In this document: one piece after another, positions 45,755-58,887 of the stretch
Layout: each line of letters starts with the position of its first letter
Numbering within the stretch: position 1 is the first letter of the stretch
Assembly: GCF_000090795.2 (NCBI RefSeq)
Contig: NW_003546358.1
Coordinates: forward strand, 120,040 to 184,039
Length of the DNA: 64,000 nt
Direction: 5' to 3'
From: Amphimedon queenslandica
Taxonomy: Eukaryota > Porifera > Demospongiae > Haplosclerida > Niphatidae
Notes under the pieces: generated by a model
Told to the model about the DNA's origin: nothing
Database searches by the model: none
The model's input: the letters and a program-made list of their open reading frames with translations, nothing else
Position numbers and translations under genes: made by a program

Positions 45755-48700
45755 AACAATACAAGTCCAGGTACATTTATTATGAAGAACTGCATCATAG
45801 ATGAATTATGAATGTATTTCATGTTATAAATTTTAGTTTGTCTCAAAGAAGAATTTAGCTGCCATGATGGAACATGTATTGCTGATTCATTAATTTGTAA
45901 TGATATAGAAGACTGTGCCAACGGTTGGTTCTCCAATATTTTGTTAAATCATTTAGTTATTGATCTTTGCTTTTGTTTAAAGTTAAATTAATGAGTATTT
46001 TTGAAACTATAGGACTTGATGAAGTGTTATGTATTGAAAGGCCATTAACCGGGTGCCCACCTAATGAGAAATCATGTGGAACCACTCAAAATTGTTATCC
46101 ACTGGGCAGAGGCTGTGATGGTATTAATGATTGTATCAATGGAGAGGATGAAGTAAATTGTGGTAAGTATACATGTAGTACTGTTTTATAATGGCAACAG
46201 TATAGGATAGATTATGGCATCACTATTAACTCCCAAATAACATTGACCTCATGTAGAGTAGTAGAGTACATTATTTGTACATGTACATCATATATGCAAA
46301 TGTACTCATGTACATGTACAGTATGTAGCATGAGATTTTTGGATCATACATGTAGTTTTGTGAATCATTTTTTATAAATGGTTTTCTCTGACAGACCTTT
46401 TGTTTCGATTATGCATTTTTGAATTTTTTTTGTTACCCTTCCATGCATATGCATATGTGCAAGGGTATATGAGTTGATTTGTCTTTACCCTTGCCATGCA
46501 TATGCGTATGGGCAAGGGTATATGAGTTGAGTTGTCTGTGTGTGTGTGTTAGCAAGAAGTCTAAATCAAGCTGCTTCTGCTCTCAGGATAAAATTTCCAG
46601 AGACTCAAAACTAGTTTTTGTAAATAGAAAAGATTGTTTTTTTGATTTCAAGAGCTTTTTACTCTTTTGTAAGGTGGAAAACCTGGCAAAATCGAAGCCA
46701 AGAGAGCTCAGCCTATCATTTTTTTGTTATGGCAGTGGTAGAATTTGTGGTAGCATCATAAGAAAGGTAATAGCATCATAAGAAAGGTAATAGCATCATA
46801 AGAAAGGTAATAGCATGAAACTTCAAACTTCTGTGGGGATTGTCTTATAATGTATTTCTCTTTCTTTGGTATGATATGACAGTGTAAAATTTTTACTATG
46901 TCAAATACGGCCTCTTGAATCTTAGTAGAGAAGGCAGCCAGTATCCTGAAACTGCCTTACAGTAAAAAATAAGTCTGCAAGCAACTTGTAGCAGCTACTA
47001 GATTTGTGCAAAAGGGCTTTTATGACTTAGAAAACCTGAAGCTTTTGAGGGCCTACATGTAACTGTGTTTGTGTAGTCATGTTGGCACTTGAGACAACAC
47101 CTACACGTATACAATTAATTAGTTTAATACTAGCCACACCTGTCATCAATCATCAATAATACCATATAGCGGAAAATTTTTGTGGCCCAAAATTTTTGTT
47201 AATTTTGCGTTTTTTCAAAATCTACAAAAATAAAATCCCTGAAAATTAATTTAATACGGTTCAAGATGGCCGGAAAGTAGAAAACCATGAAAATTAAAGC
47301 CACAAAATTGATTATTGAACGAATTCGTGAAATTTTTGGGCCACAAAAATTTTCCACTATACTGTAAATCTATTGCTTGTGTGGCAAGGGTACACACTTT
47401 AAGTGCTTTTCATGTTATGTAATCATGTACATGTGTATGTGGGTATTGTATCTTTATTTATGCGTCATGCACTTTATTGATTTTGTAAGTTTGTTTCTTT
47501 GTAAACATGCAATTGTTTTGGTTAGTTTCAGTATGTTTCTTGGTTTTTTTGTAGCTCAAAGGTCCAACAGTCAATGCCTTGTATCACAATTTGAGTGCCC
47601 AGCTAATGCCAGCATTGGTGGTTCATCAGTATCTTTTTGTGTACCATTAAGAAAGGTGTGTGATTGTGAGTTTGACTGTCCTGATGGTGCTGATGAAGAA
47701 AACTGTGGTAAGTACAATGTAATGGATCGAAGGATAATCTAAATCTTTGTTTTGTAGCACCTTTTATTGTTACTATGCAACCAGACTTGACACTGACAGA
47801 GTTTGCTAATTCAACTGCTGTTCTGATGTGTCAAGCAGTAGGATATCCGACACCAGTCATAACATGGTTGAAAGACTTGAAGGACCTTGAAATTGACTCT
47901 AGATTTATTGTTGTGTCTGTGAATGGTAGTGGTATTTTGTACATTAGGAATGTATCTGTTTATGACGAAGGGGTTTATTCTTGTGTTATATCACAATCTA
48001 GTTTACGATCTACAATTGCTAATGTCAGTACAAATTTAACAGTCATTGATGGTAAGTTAATTTTGAAATTACCTGTACATGTGCTTTGCTTTCAGATTTC
48101 AATTTAGATGTATATGTACATGTAAATCTTTTTTCTCTCAATTTATAAGAAATAAACTTTTGCACAGTTATGCTGAGTTTACTTATATTTAGATTGTAGT
48201 TCATTTAGATGCAGCAATTTTAAATCTATATTTACATTTACATGTACATGTAGATCAATCCTACTTTTTGACACTTCCATATCACTAGCTAACTTGATTT
48301 CAATAGAAAAGCTTTACCTTAATTTTATTATCTATTTTTTCTATTTTTAGCTAATCGACAAAGTTGCAGAGACGTATTTAGTACTGTATATCAAAGTGGA
48401 GATATATACTATGACATTGAAACAATTATTGATCAAACTGTTGTTAACACTTCCGCTACTGATATTACATTTATCGTTGATGAATCTGGATCAATGGAAC
48501 GTGCTCACATGTGGGTGAGAGAAATTGTACCTCTTTTAGAATCATCTATAAGAGGTCAAGGTGTTGGTATTAGTGATAAGCCTAACCAATATGCACTTGT
48601 TGGTTTTGGAAACCGTACTTCCTTGGGTGGTAGAGTATTAACCCAACTCACATCAGTAGATGGCTTTGTTAATGCTACTCGAATGTTTGAAACTGATGGT

Positions 48701-51700
48701 ATATTTGAAGATGGTTACAGTGCTATTTTGTTTGCTTTGAATAATATTCCTAATCGTATGAATACAACTCGGCTATACATATTAGTTACTGATGAGGCTA
48801 GACAAGCGTTACCTAACTCTAATTTTACAAGACAACAAATTGAAAGGAGATTAATTGAGGAAAACATTGTACTAAATGTTGTTGTGTCACAACGCTTCAT
48901 TTATAATACCAGTAATAATGAGTCAACTGCTTTTGGATTACATTTCAATGGAACAGCTTTTGCAGTTGATCCCCTTGCTTCACTTCAGTATAGGACATAT
49001 AACAATGGTGTGATCCATCCAAATAGAAATCTGAGCTCAGGTTAGAATACAATATGAAGTGAGGTTGATTGAGTGAATCTTCCAAAACTATTGATTTAAT
49101 TCTGTTATCAGTATTAATGTTATTTTAAAGCCATTATTGTGTCTTGTCAATAGGTACCACTTATGAAGACTATGTGCAGCTTGCATTTTTATTGCATGGG
49201 TCTGGATGGTCTATTCAAGTTTTGAATACCCTTTCTAATTTAACTCCATTCTCGAATGCTTTTATTCAGCTGAATGTAGATGAGATTGTGTTGCAAAGAA
49301 AATGCCTTGTGTGCACTTGTGGTCGTGGTTGCACAATTGCTGATGCAGTTTCGATTGATACTTGTGCTGGATTAGTGAGTGAGTTTATCAGTCCACACAT
49401 GCACTTAATATGAGTTTGTTATTGTATTGCTTTTTTTATTGTAAAGACTAATTCATTTAGAATTTTGCTTCTTTTCCATTTCTTATGGCTGTTTTTATCA
49501 CTTTTTAAATAATTTGTTTGTAACTGGCATTTACGCTACTGGTGGAAATTAAAATTTTGTAGTAATTATTTTTTTAGAAGTTACTGTTTGAAGTAATTTT
49601 TGTATTGCTAAGTACAGTAGCTGCATGTTAGTAGCTACCATCTATCTAGAAAAGGACATGTTTCCAAAAAATTATGCCTATGTTTGTTTTTGATTTTAAT
49701 TTTGGGCAAGGAATTTTGTCATTAGTAATATAATGATTTCTTAAAATGTTGCATTTAGAATGCATTCCTTGTCTACCTCTGTGGTACGTAGGTTCTACAT
49801 GTAGTTGACTTGACATAATTGTTTTGTGGGAAGTTTGTTATTTTGAAGGACACTTATGCCCTGTTTAGTAGTGTTTACACTAATCTACTGCACTGAATCA
49901 GGGTTGTTATTGCTACTATTCATTTCAGGTGTTTACACTAATCCAGAAGTTGCATTTTCATAAGATTTATCATTTGTTAAGAGAAATATTTACTTTGGTA
50001 TTTGTTTACATTTTGCTTCAGATAGGTGATGCATTTTTTTGTATTAGTGTAAAGTGTAAACACAAGCTGTATCAGAATCAAAAAGTTTCGGTTTACATGT
50101 GAAAATGGATTTATTACACAAGAGAAAAATGCTATACAAAAATACTGCAAATGTTTAAGATTACTTTTTAATATTGCACGTATATGCTTTTTTTGCTGGT
50201 TCAAAATTTTTTCAAAAATTATTGCACTATTATTTAAATTTGCTTGAGGAGCAGTGATGATGTCATATTTATTATTTTTAGGAGCACTTACAACAAGGAT
50301 TGTTCCATCAGTTGCATTGGTACAAAAGGGAAGTAGTATTACATTGACATGTGTTACTACTGTAAGGCCTTCATATCTTCCTGTTAACTGGACATTTATA
50401 TCACAGTTTGGATCACTGTGTAATTCTGATCGAGTGAGGTGTAATGGTAATAAAGCTTTCATTGAAAACATTAGTGACGGAGATACTGGACCTTATAGCT
50501 GTAGAGGAAGGCATGATACCATTGTTAGTGATTTTACAGGGTTGAATATCCGGACAGTAGGTATGTTACAATGTACATGTGCATGTATTAACTTTGTTAA
50601 GTTCATATGCATGTATTATTGAAGGGGTTAAATAGTGACTTGACAATGTACAATGTACATGTACATGGATCTTTGTAATGATCTGGTGGTGACATCCACA
50701 TGTGATGTTTGTATATAAATTGACATCCACATAGTGTTGAAAAAATAACAAAATAAGATGCCTTAGCAACCACCTGCACCCGCACCTGCTTTACATAAAG
50801 TGTGTGTGGCCACAGCAAACAAAATTATGACTTATACATGGGATTGAGCTCTCTAACAGCAATAGAACAAAAAATACTCTCTAAAGACTTCACTAGAAGC
50901 ATTATAAGTAGAAGGAAACTCTGTAAGTCTTAATGAAACCCTAGCTATTCATGCAAAGTGGTCATCAGTTATTGTTAGTTTTTTTACACTTTTAAACTTG
51001 TTTTGTCTCTGAGTCTTGTGTGATTCTATTTGTGACTGTTGAATGATGTTAATTTCACTGGTGCAATATTTTTTTATCCTAGGCATTTATAAGATTGTTT
51101 TTACCTTTGTGTTATCTACATGGACATATGCATGTACATGTATGTCAACAATTTCATTTTTTGTGCTAGTATTGGGAAAATAAAAAATTAAGCCATAGCA
51201 CCCAAATGTGTCAATGCCTTTATTGTGTTTGGTATGGCAGACAGTGTGGCATTATTCAACATTGAGCTCTCTTGCAGCAAGAGATATGCATGCATCCCAT
51301 TATACTTAAACAGAAGTTCATGTATTAGAAGCTAGAGAGAAAATCTTCAAGACATATAGTTGTATGAAATAAGTGCTGTATGGTGGTAAGAGCAATTGAT
51401 CTTGATTTTACACTTAAAGTTTTGTTGTATTTCAGTAATTCTATCCATGGGATTTTGTCATTCTTATGACAACATATGGCGTTGACTCTGTTTATGGATA
51501 GTATGGTAATTAATTTATGGGATAGGAAGTTAAAAGTTTTATGCCCTTATACACTAGAAATTATTTTGGCGTATCCGTTATAGATCCTGTTTCCTTTTCT
51601 GAAACTGGAATATCTTTTATAGTAATTGCATGTACATGTATTACTCAAGTAGTAAATTTCTATCATTGTCCTTTAAGATTCAATATTTTGCTTGTGCTCT

Positions 51701-54700
51701 TGCAGTATGTGTGAATGTGTAATTTATTTAGTAGATGTTTTTATTAAAATTATATGTACTTTTTCTTTACGCTGCAGTTTCTCCAGCTGTTAATATCTCA
51801 CTTGTGCAAGGAATTTTTAAAGCTGATAAATTTTTCACATTGAGGTGTACTACTCAAGGTTCACCAATGGCTGTCACCAAGTGGAGAAAAATCACTGGTT
51901 CTCAAATTCAAGGAGATTTCCTGTTATCAAGTGATGTATGAATTATTATAGATAGTCAATTTTTGCCTTTCTCAATAAGTAGGGGTCTATAATATTAGAT
52001 TTTTAGCAAGAAATAAGTGTTGTTTTTATGTACCCAACTAGAGTTAGTGATTACAATAATAATATTATTTTTATGATAGGTTAATGGTGCATCAACAATA
52101 ACATTTAATAACATTCAAGCTGAGCATACGGGATTGTATGAATGTAGTGCAATCAATTGTGTTGGTGTCACAAGATCGACTTATAATGTTACTGGTAATG
52201 ACATGCACAAAATGCTGTTCACCCTGTAGTAATCTCACACCCTAGTGGGCCCTCATGTACATTGTAAAATTAGGCAAATATTATGTCCTGGAAATTTCCA
52301 TTATTATTTGAAACTTGCAACGTTTTCAATTTAGGAGTTATGCCTGTTTCTGCTATGCATGGCACTGATGCATTATCGGCCTCACCCATGCTTTGCATCA
52401 GCAAGAACTAGGTACTACTGTTGTCTATCTGCCATTGTGTGCTTTTTGTGTTTGATAATGTATATCTTTGCCATCACACCCTCTATTTTTATGAAGCCTC
52501 TCTTTTCATTGGAAAAAGTTTGCTTTACTATCTTGAGAGCAGTGCTAGATAGAAGAAGCTTCTGAACTTGCAAGAAATGCCCAGCAATAGTCGTAGTACT
52601 TTGCAGGTACATGTACTAGTAAAACTCTTTCTAGTAGACCAAAACTATTTATTTATTTAATATGCATGGGGTTTTAAAATCTTACTTTTTGGCAAGTTAT
52701 TGCTACATGTACATGTATTTTGAAAACTGTCTATAGTTGTAGCAGCAGTTCACTAGTAAAGGTCCTAAACTCTATTGATCAAGTCTTGCAGCCTATTTAG
52801 GCAACAATATTTGTGCCATTATAATATCATATAGTGCTTAGAAGAAGAGGACATTTTAAAGCTTTTTTCTCACACGGTCTTGCTGCCTTTTTTACAATAA
52901 TTATTGCAATGACATAATGTGAACTGAAGTAGCTGGAGCAGCTTTTGTGCAATATGCTACATCTGCAGGTATGCAAAAGCATAAGCAACTGCTGTTATCC
53001 ATCTGGAGCGTGCTTTCTACTTTTATATGTGGCAAAGTTTTTAAATTTTGATAGTTAAACAGCTTTTGTGACAAGGCAACACACTGTAGGTGTCTTGTAC
53101 TGAATGCTCTTGTTTGTGTGATAAAACTATGATACTTTTGTTCTTCATTGTTCTTTGTTAGTACAGTATGATACTAATAGTGAGAGCTGTCTTGTAATGC
53201 ATGTATTGTATGATTGTTTGGCCATTATAATGTTTAGTCTTTGTCTGTAAAAAACTATCTGAAAATTATTCCAGGGCATTTGTCATTTGGTTGTGAGTAG
53301 AATACAATAATAGATTTATTATAACATTTAAGTTGTACTTTATATTTTTTGTTTTAACTTTCTTTCTAAGTATTTAAAAGTTTTGTAACTAATTTAAATA
53401 AATTTTAATTGCGATAGTTATAATTGATATGATGTGCTTAGGCTAAATGCCAAAAATTTTGCCATTGCAAGTTAATTTGCAACATCTGTATTAGGCTTCA
53501 AATTAATTGGTAAAAACGAAAAGGCTGTTTGTTATTCTAAACAGCATATATTCAGTTTTATGGTATCTTGTTCATTATTATTTCTATTATTTAATTTAGT
53601 TACTTATGACACATGCAATATACCTGATGGAGCAAGACTTAGTCCTGGAGAGCAAAAGTTAATTTTACATACCCCAGCCAGTGGAGCTGATATTATACTG
53701 TTAGTAGATGAATCTGGATCCATGAATGATGAGTACCAATGGATTGGTGCAATGGTAAAGGATCTTGATAGTATGTTAAAGAAACTCAATATTGGTGTAG
53801 CAGTTCCAAATTTGTTTTCCGTTGTGGGATTTGGATCTTCGTATTTAAATAATAGAGCGAGTAGAGTTTTGGAGTATAATGAAAAGATACTTGTTCCTGC
53901 GTCAAATGTAAGTGAGCTGATTAAAATGCTTTTTATTTCTGGAAGAAGTGAAGATGGATATGCTGCTCTCAAACATGCATTGGATGTTATACCATTTCGT
54001 AGTGGTAATGCAAAACAATTCATTTTGATTTCAGATGAAAGTAGAGAGCCCATTCAGTTGGCTCTTAACCAGTCATATCTTCTATCCCTTTTTGAGAGTG
54101 AAGATGTAATTCTTAATGTAGCAGTATCTCAATCCTTTCAAAATAATGCTGGCCAAAGAGCTTTTGGTATAGATAGCAGCAACAGGACCTTTGCTTATAG
54201 CCCATTTAATGTATTAAATGTTTATAGCAATGGAAAGTCAGTGAAGGATTCTGCTCATTGTAGTACAGACCTTGATTACACAGAGCTTGCATTGCTTTCT
54301 GGAGGAGCTGCGTGGGATCTTAACATACTAAGAAGTGGTGGAGATATAGCAAGACATTTTACTGATGCCTTTGTCTTAGTGAAAGCAAGAGAAATATATC
54401 ATCAAATCTCTCGATGTATCAATTGTTCATGTGATGAATTCAAAGGGACAGAATGTGTTGATGTGCCTCTGAATAAATGCAACTTAAGTGGAGGTAAGTA
54501 TTGTTTATACTTTGTATTACTATTTAAGAAAACATTGTGTGTAAAACACCTACACTTTCATTTCTGCATGAATGTGTTAGCCAATTAAGTAAATACTTGT
54601 ATGATTCAATTTAAGCTTCTGTAAGTTCTCGGAGAATAGTTGCCTGCATTGTAATCAGCAGTTTTGTTTCTAAAGCCAGGCATACTATAGGCAACATGTT

Positions 54701-57700
54701 GCTGGCAACATTTGTGGTTAATTTGATCTTGTAAGCAACATATTGCCGGAAATAGAAGGCTGTTCTATTTGTGGCAACATGTTGCTTACGAGATCAATGA
54801 CCACAAATGTTGTAAGCAACATGTTGCCTAGCGTAAGGGAGCCTTAAAGTCTTTGAAGAAGTTCATTTAACTTGCTAACCTGCCAGCACTTCCGAGATAA
54901 ATGATATATATACACGTACATGTATACATATATAGACTGACCAGATTAGCAATCATCATTGAGCATTTTGTTCTGTTTTAAAGCATAGCCTTATCCTACA
55001 TGTAGCTTGTGTTGTTTCACTTGCTCCTTTAAAACATTAAAGAGTTTGTACCTTAAGGTATGGATTTGTATTGATTTGACATTCATTACCTTTGAGAAAC
55101 ATGAATCTTTGACTTTTCATTAATTGTTAGTACATTATTTATGTCAATTAAGGTAAAGAAGCTATTCATTCCTAAGCAATTTTTAGGGTGCATGTACATT
55201 AATGTTAAGGTTAATAAGCATATTCATTCCTATATGCAATTTTTAGGCTACATGTGCATTAATTATTTCTTTCAACTTATGCTCTGAAATGAGATTGTTT
55301 TAAACTGTGTATCTTTTTTGATTTATTAATCATGTGAAGAAGTTATAAAGGGTTGCGTTGTTACATAATGCCATTATAATTTTTAACTGAATATTACTAT
55401 AAATAAAAAAAAATATTGTAACGTAAGAGTCAATTATGCTTTTCAAATTTATGGAAATAAATGCTACATCAGATACAAAGTGTATCTGTTAATAATTAAA
55501 AGTTTTTGGTGATTTAATTTTTATTTGCAATGTAGGCAAACGTTATAACACCCCCACTAGGGATACAAATGTAATGTATCCCGCAGCGAGGGCTTATCAA
55601 CATATTTGTGTGGTAATGAGTGGGTATATCTAAGGCGCATGCCAATGCGCATGATTAGTAGCACTACACCTCGTGGTAAAAATGAAAGCAATAGGGGACA
55701 AAAACCTGAGAAAAAGGTACTTTACCAACAGATTTAGGCTTTATGTTGACATTTTAAAATTATTTTCAGGCTATGTTATCTGGAAGAGTATAATCTAGGT
55801 CCAGAACAGAGATCCGGTGCTTGCTAACGGACCCGTGTATCGATATTACCTTCCTGGCCATCTTATTTAGCCATTGAGGTTAAGACAACCATTGATTTGA
55901 ACATGGAAAAAGAGCAGTGAGCTCTACCTGCTTGAATTATTGGTCTGTGCCTCGATCTAAAGTTGTCTGGACTCTGGAGACTCCCCATTTTTCTGGCTTT
56001 GTACTTGTCGGTTCCCGCGGGCTCCCAGGCCAATGCCCAGACTTCAGTGGCAGTTGACTTTCAGCTTGTAAAGATGTCCATTATGTTGCCTTGTATAGTT
56101 TATTAAACTTTTTTTGTGAAAACCACAGGGATACAAGTAAAACCATAGGGATGCATCACGTTTGTAGCATAGGCAGTGCCTTTGATACGCCCACTCACTA
56201 TTATACAATTTACTTGGTATCTTTGAGCACCTTTTTCATATTTGTGTTTTTTCCATCTATTTCAAATTCATATGTGTTGTCTACATTTGAAATATTTTTC
56301 ATTTATTTGTCTTGTTGTGCTCATGAACATCAGGGAGCGCTTAGTATACTATGGTGCAATTTTTATTGGTATTATTGTTTGTACTTTTCTGTTAGGGTTC
56401 AATATTCCTGAAGTAAATGAAACTAATACTGATTTGACTGTGACAATTATTCCAGAAAGGCAGATGCATATTGAAGGCATTGGTGATGCGATGGTAGCAT
56501 GTTTTGTTAATGGAAGTACAAATGGTACAATTAAATGGAGCTTCAATGGAGGATCCTTACCAAGGCAGGCAGCTGTCACTAATGACAATGCCACGCTTAA
56601 GTCAACTCTATATATTTCTCCTGTGTTAAAGTCACATAAAGGATCATATTCTTGTTTTGTTTTTGATGGTGTAAAAAATGGTGTTGGAAATTCTGTCATT
56701 GAAGTTATGAGTAAGAAATATTATACTGTACATACTAATGCATTTTATAATATTTTATTACACAAGTATCTTTCCTTTACCAAGTGTGCTTAGTATTGAG
56801 TGTTATGCTGCTGATTATTGTAATACTGAAAAGTATATGTAGCAACTTTTGCATGCATCTTTTTTGTTTGCTTCTATCAATTTGATGCTAGTTCTTGTGC
56901 TATGCACATAACACAAAGTAATATGCATAAAATAAATTTGATTTTTGGTAGGTGTGTCTACATGCATCTTGCATGGTAAGAGTACATAATACTAAGGAAA
57001 GTATTCAACAGCCCTACATGTATGTTGAATGTTATTGTACATCACCGCATATTGTTTATTTTACTGTCAAGGTATGTGTTTTTGATAACCTGTCACTGCA
57101 ACATGGACTTTTTCCATTTAATAAGTGATTATGAAACTTCTTTTCAAGCATAGATAGTGAAAGATGTCATACTTTGCCACTATGAAGTCTTCCAACTTGC
57201 TTACAGCCTCTAAATGAGATTATAAACATCTCTGGGGCAGCCATTTTACATTACATGGTCCATCCTCTTGCACCTATAGTTATTATCATTAGTTGTTATA
57301 GAGTGAAATAGTATATTCCGGATTACCAAAGAAGCACACTATACTGATGTAAACAATGTGCGAGGATGTATTAGGCTACTATAGACCCCCTAGGCGCTAA
57401 GACTATTTTGAATGAATTATTTATGGTAGCCACCCACAATTAAAATTACTGACGGCATGAAGCTCTCCACATCAAAGGCAGATCAAAGCCAAGGTGCCGA
57501 AATGAAACATAGCAAGAAAATCATGTTGCAGCAAGAGTTACCTGGTCTATATGATGTATCTGTCCTCCATACTTCCCATAAATGCTGCTTGTAAGCCTGT
57601 AGTACCTTGTAGCGCTCACAAAAATAGCCAGACGGTGTCACCACCTTTGATTTTCTTTTGATCTTGAGGCCTTCTTGGCGTCAGTAATTTTCATCATGGG

Positions 57701-58233
57701 TGGATACCATATAGGAAAAATTTATTTATTATGAATGAATATTATTATTGTAATCATATTCGTTGAAAATAATCTTAGCTCCTAGGGGGTCTATAGGTGC
57801 GGTGCGTTTGATATTCTCTGTAATGTTATGTACTCTTGTGTGTAGTTAGTGTCACTTTTGTCTAAAGACCTACTGCTTATACATGTAGTGTATTACATGC
57901 TCTAGCTGTCTATCTAAAGAATTTACTGTATTTTAATATGGATTATGCAATTTTTAGGTCAGACATTGTTTGGGTTAGAGGTATATCCAAGAGAATCTCA
58001 AATATCAGTCAACACAAGTCATACCATTGTTTGTAACACTACTGTACCTTCCAACATATCTTGGGAACATAATTATGGACCACTACCTGATAATGTGTTG
58101 GTAAATCAGAGTATTTCATTCTCTGTTCTAACAATAATTGATGCAAACAGTGCAATTCATAGTGGACGATATAGTTGTGTTGCTGAAACCATTACAGGAT
58201 TGTCGTCTACTGATGCCTTAGTTTATGTAATTG
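45755..58233 (+). CDS. Large extracellular protein: LDLa x3, Ig, VWA, Ig x2, VWA, Ig x2 (ends incomplete)
   Basis: Secreted or surface protein of adhesion or recognition type; no named orthologue recognised. Exons: 45755-45770 (16-nt, tentative), 45837-45923, 46013-46162, 47555-47707, 47758-48051, 48351-49040, 49154-49378, 50282-50560, 51778-51935, 52080-52194, 53600-54493, 56396-56710, 57958-58233; about 1212 residues in one frame. LDLa repeats: FSCHDGTCIADSLICNDIEDC, GCDGINDCINGEDEVNCG and CDCEFDCPDGADEENCG. Ig: YPTPVITWLKD...DEGVYSCVI. VWA 1: ITFIVDESGSM (MIDAS DxSxS), FEDGYSAI, LYILVTDEAR; then CLVCTCGRGC. Ig pair. VWA 2: IILLVDESGSM, SEDGYAAL, FILISDESRE; then CINCSCDEFKGTEC. Ig (GSYSCFV) and Ig (SGRYSCVAE). 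Almost every intron is phase 1, the mark of module shuffling. The first in-window exon with a signal peptide and any C-terminal membrane segment were not found. Confidence 0.85.
46751..46810 (+). repeat. Three exact tandem copies of a 20-bp unit
   Basis: TAGCATCATAAGAAAGGTAA three times in a row with no mismatch, followed by the start TAGCAT of a fourth. Confidence 0.97.
47161..47366. mobile_element. MITE with GGAAAATTTTTGTGG ends
   Basis: Left ATAGCGGAAAATTTTTGTGG and right CCACAAAAATTTTCCACTAT are inverted; both flanks continue into ATAC/GTAT-like sequence. Nested in the 46480-47395 element. Confidence 0.8.
49379..50281. other. Intron after VWA 1 and its Cys motif
   Basis: No recognisable gene or complete mobile element. 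The donor GTGAGT at 49379 was chosen over the nearby GTGAGT at 49375 because only it keeps phase 1 with the next exon. Confidence 0.6.
50561..51777. other. Intron, nothing recognised
   Basis: A few ACATGT runs and small inverted pieces; no exon with consistent phase, no transposon ends seen. Confidence 0.55.
52195..53599. other. Intron before VWA 2, nothing recognised
   Basis: AT-rich, with no coding blocks matching Ig, VWA or LDLa and no clear terminal repeats. Frames of 60 to 70 codons here have no domain support. Confidence 0.55.
54673..54846. mobile_element. Foldback MITE, AGCAACATTTGTGG family, copy 2
   Basis: GCAACATGTTGCTGGCAACA and TTTGTGGTTAATTTGATCTT on the left pair with GAGATCAATGACCACAAATG and GTAAGCAACATGTTGCC on the right. 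It is better preserved than 18626-18793. In the intron after VWA 2. Confidence 0.8.
55610..56207. mobile_element. MITE, GTATCAAAGGCA family, long copy
   Basis: Left about TGTGGTAATGAGTGGGTATA with TCTAAGGC; right (reverse complement) TATAATAGTGAGTGGGCGTA with TCAAAGGC. The terminal repeats are imperfect, roughly 24 of 31 positions by eye. The same inner TIR motif is found in the 146-bp element at 17375. Confidence 0.55.
57379..57796. mobile_element. 418-bp MITE, CTATAGACCCCCTAGG ends
   Basis: Left CTATAGACCCCCTAGGCGCT with AAGACTATTTT; right (reverse complement) CTATAGACCCCCTAGGAGCT with AAGATTATTTT. No coding frame. In the last visible intron, between the final two Ig exons. Confidence 0.85.
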
Positions 58234-58887
58234 GTAAGTGATTAATTTCATAACATGTAAATGCGATGGCATATACATGTATAATGTACCTCAAAACTTT
58301 CAAGGTGGAAAACTTCAGCAAAATTTATTGTAGGCCTCAAATGCAAAAAGTTTATTTGCAAAAAATTATAGGGTATGTTGGAGCAGGTGTCAGCTGATGC
58401 TGATGCATCTTCAAGTATGCAACTCCTAGCCACATTCTCAGTGCAATAAACCTTGGCTATATACAAATATTTCAAATACAAATATTTCAAATGCAAATAT
58501 CTCTTTTTTTACTTGTTTGCAAGATTTTACCTTTAAAGTTTTGAGCTCTAGGGCAATAATAAATGTTAGTCAAGTATAAAAGTTATGAATTGCTCTAGTA
58601 GGCACTGTTTCATGCTTGCCTTGAAACAAAGAAAGTCAAGGCAATAGTAGAATTGTGCCTATTATGGCAAACATTATATTATGTCCCACATCATCAGTGT
58701 CTTTTTCTGCATGTGTCACTAACACACCTGTTTTTCCGCTGTAGTATGTAAATTTATACAAATTGTTGAAAAGTACGTGCATGATATATGAGTTTTTTGG
58801 TTAGTTTGTGCATTTTTTGTGGTTAGATAAAAATTTAAATGTAGCTAGTGCTCTTAGAAAATTGGAAGTGTCACAAGCACATCTAAT

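Larger units (their letters stand above)
46480..47395. mobile_element. (GT)n-containing non-autonomous element, copy 2, in intron
   Basis: Begins near TTACCCTTGCCATGCATATG, with an imperfect duplicate of the same start at 46434. GTCTGTGTGTGTGTGTTAGC follows, and it ends near TGGCAAGGGTACACAC. Same order as 30738-31729. It holds the 20-bp tandem repeats and a further MITE. Confidence 0.6.

Noticed and set aside
49977-50471. 164-codon minus-strand frame
   Set aside because: Antisense to an Ig exon and AT-rich intron; no domain.
53604-54053. 149-codon minus-strand frame
   Set aside because: Exactly antisense to the VWA 2 exon, which has clear domain support.
56242-56395. N-terminal hydrophobic extension of the Ig exon, looking like a membrane anchor or signal
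   Set aside because: It is intron read-through. The acceptor TTAG at 56395 fits phase 1 from the previous exon, and the extension lies upstream of it.
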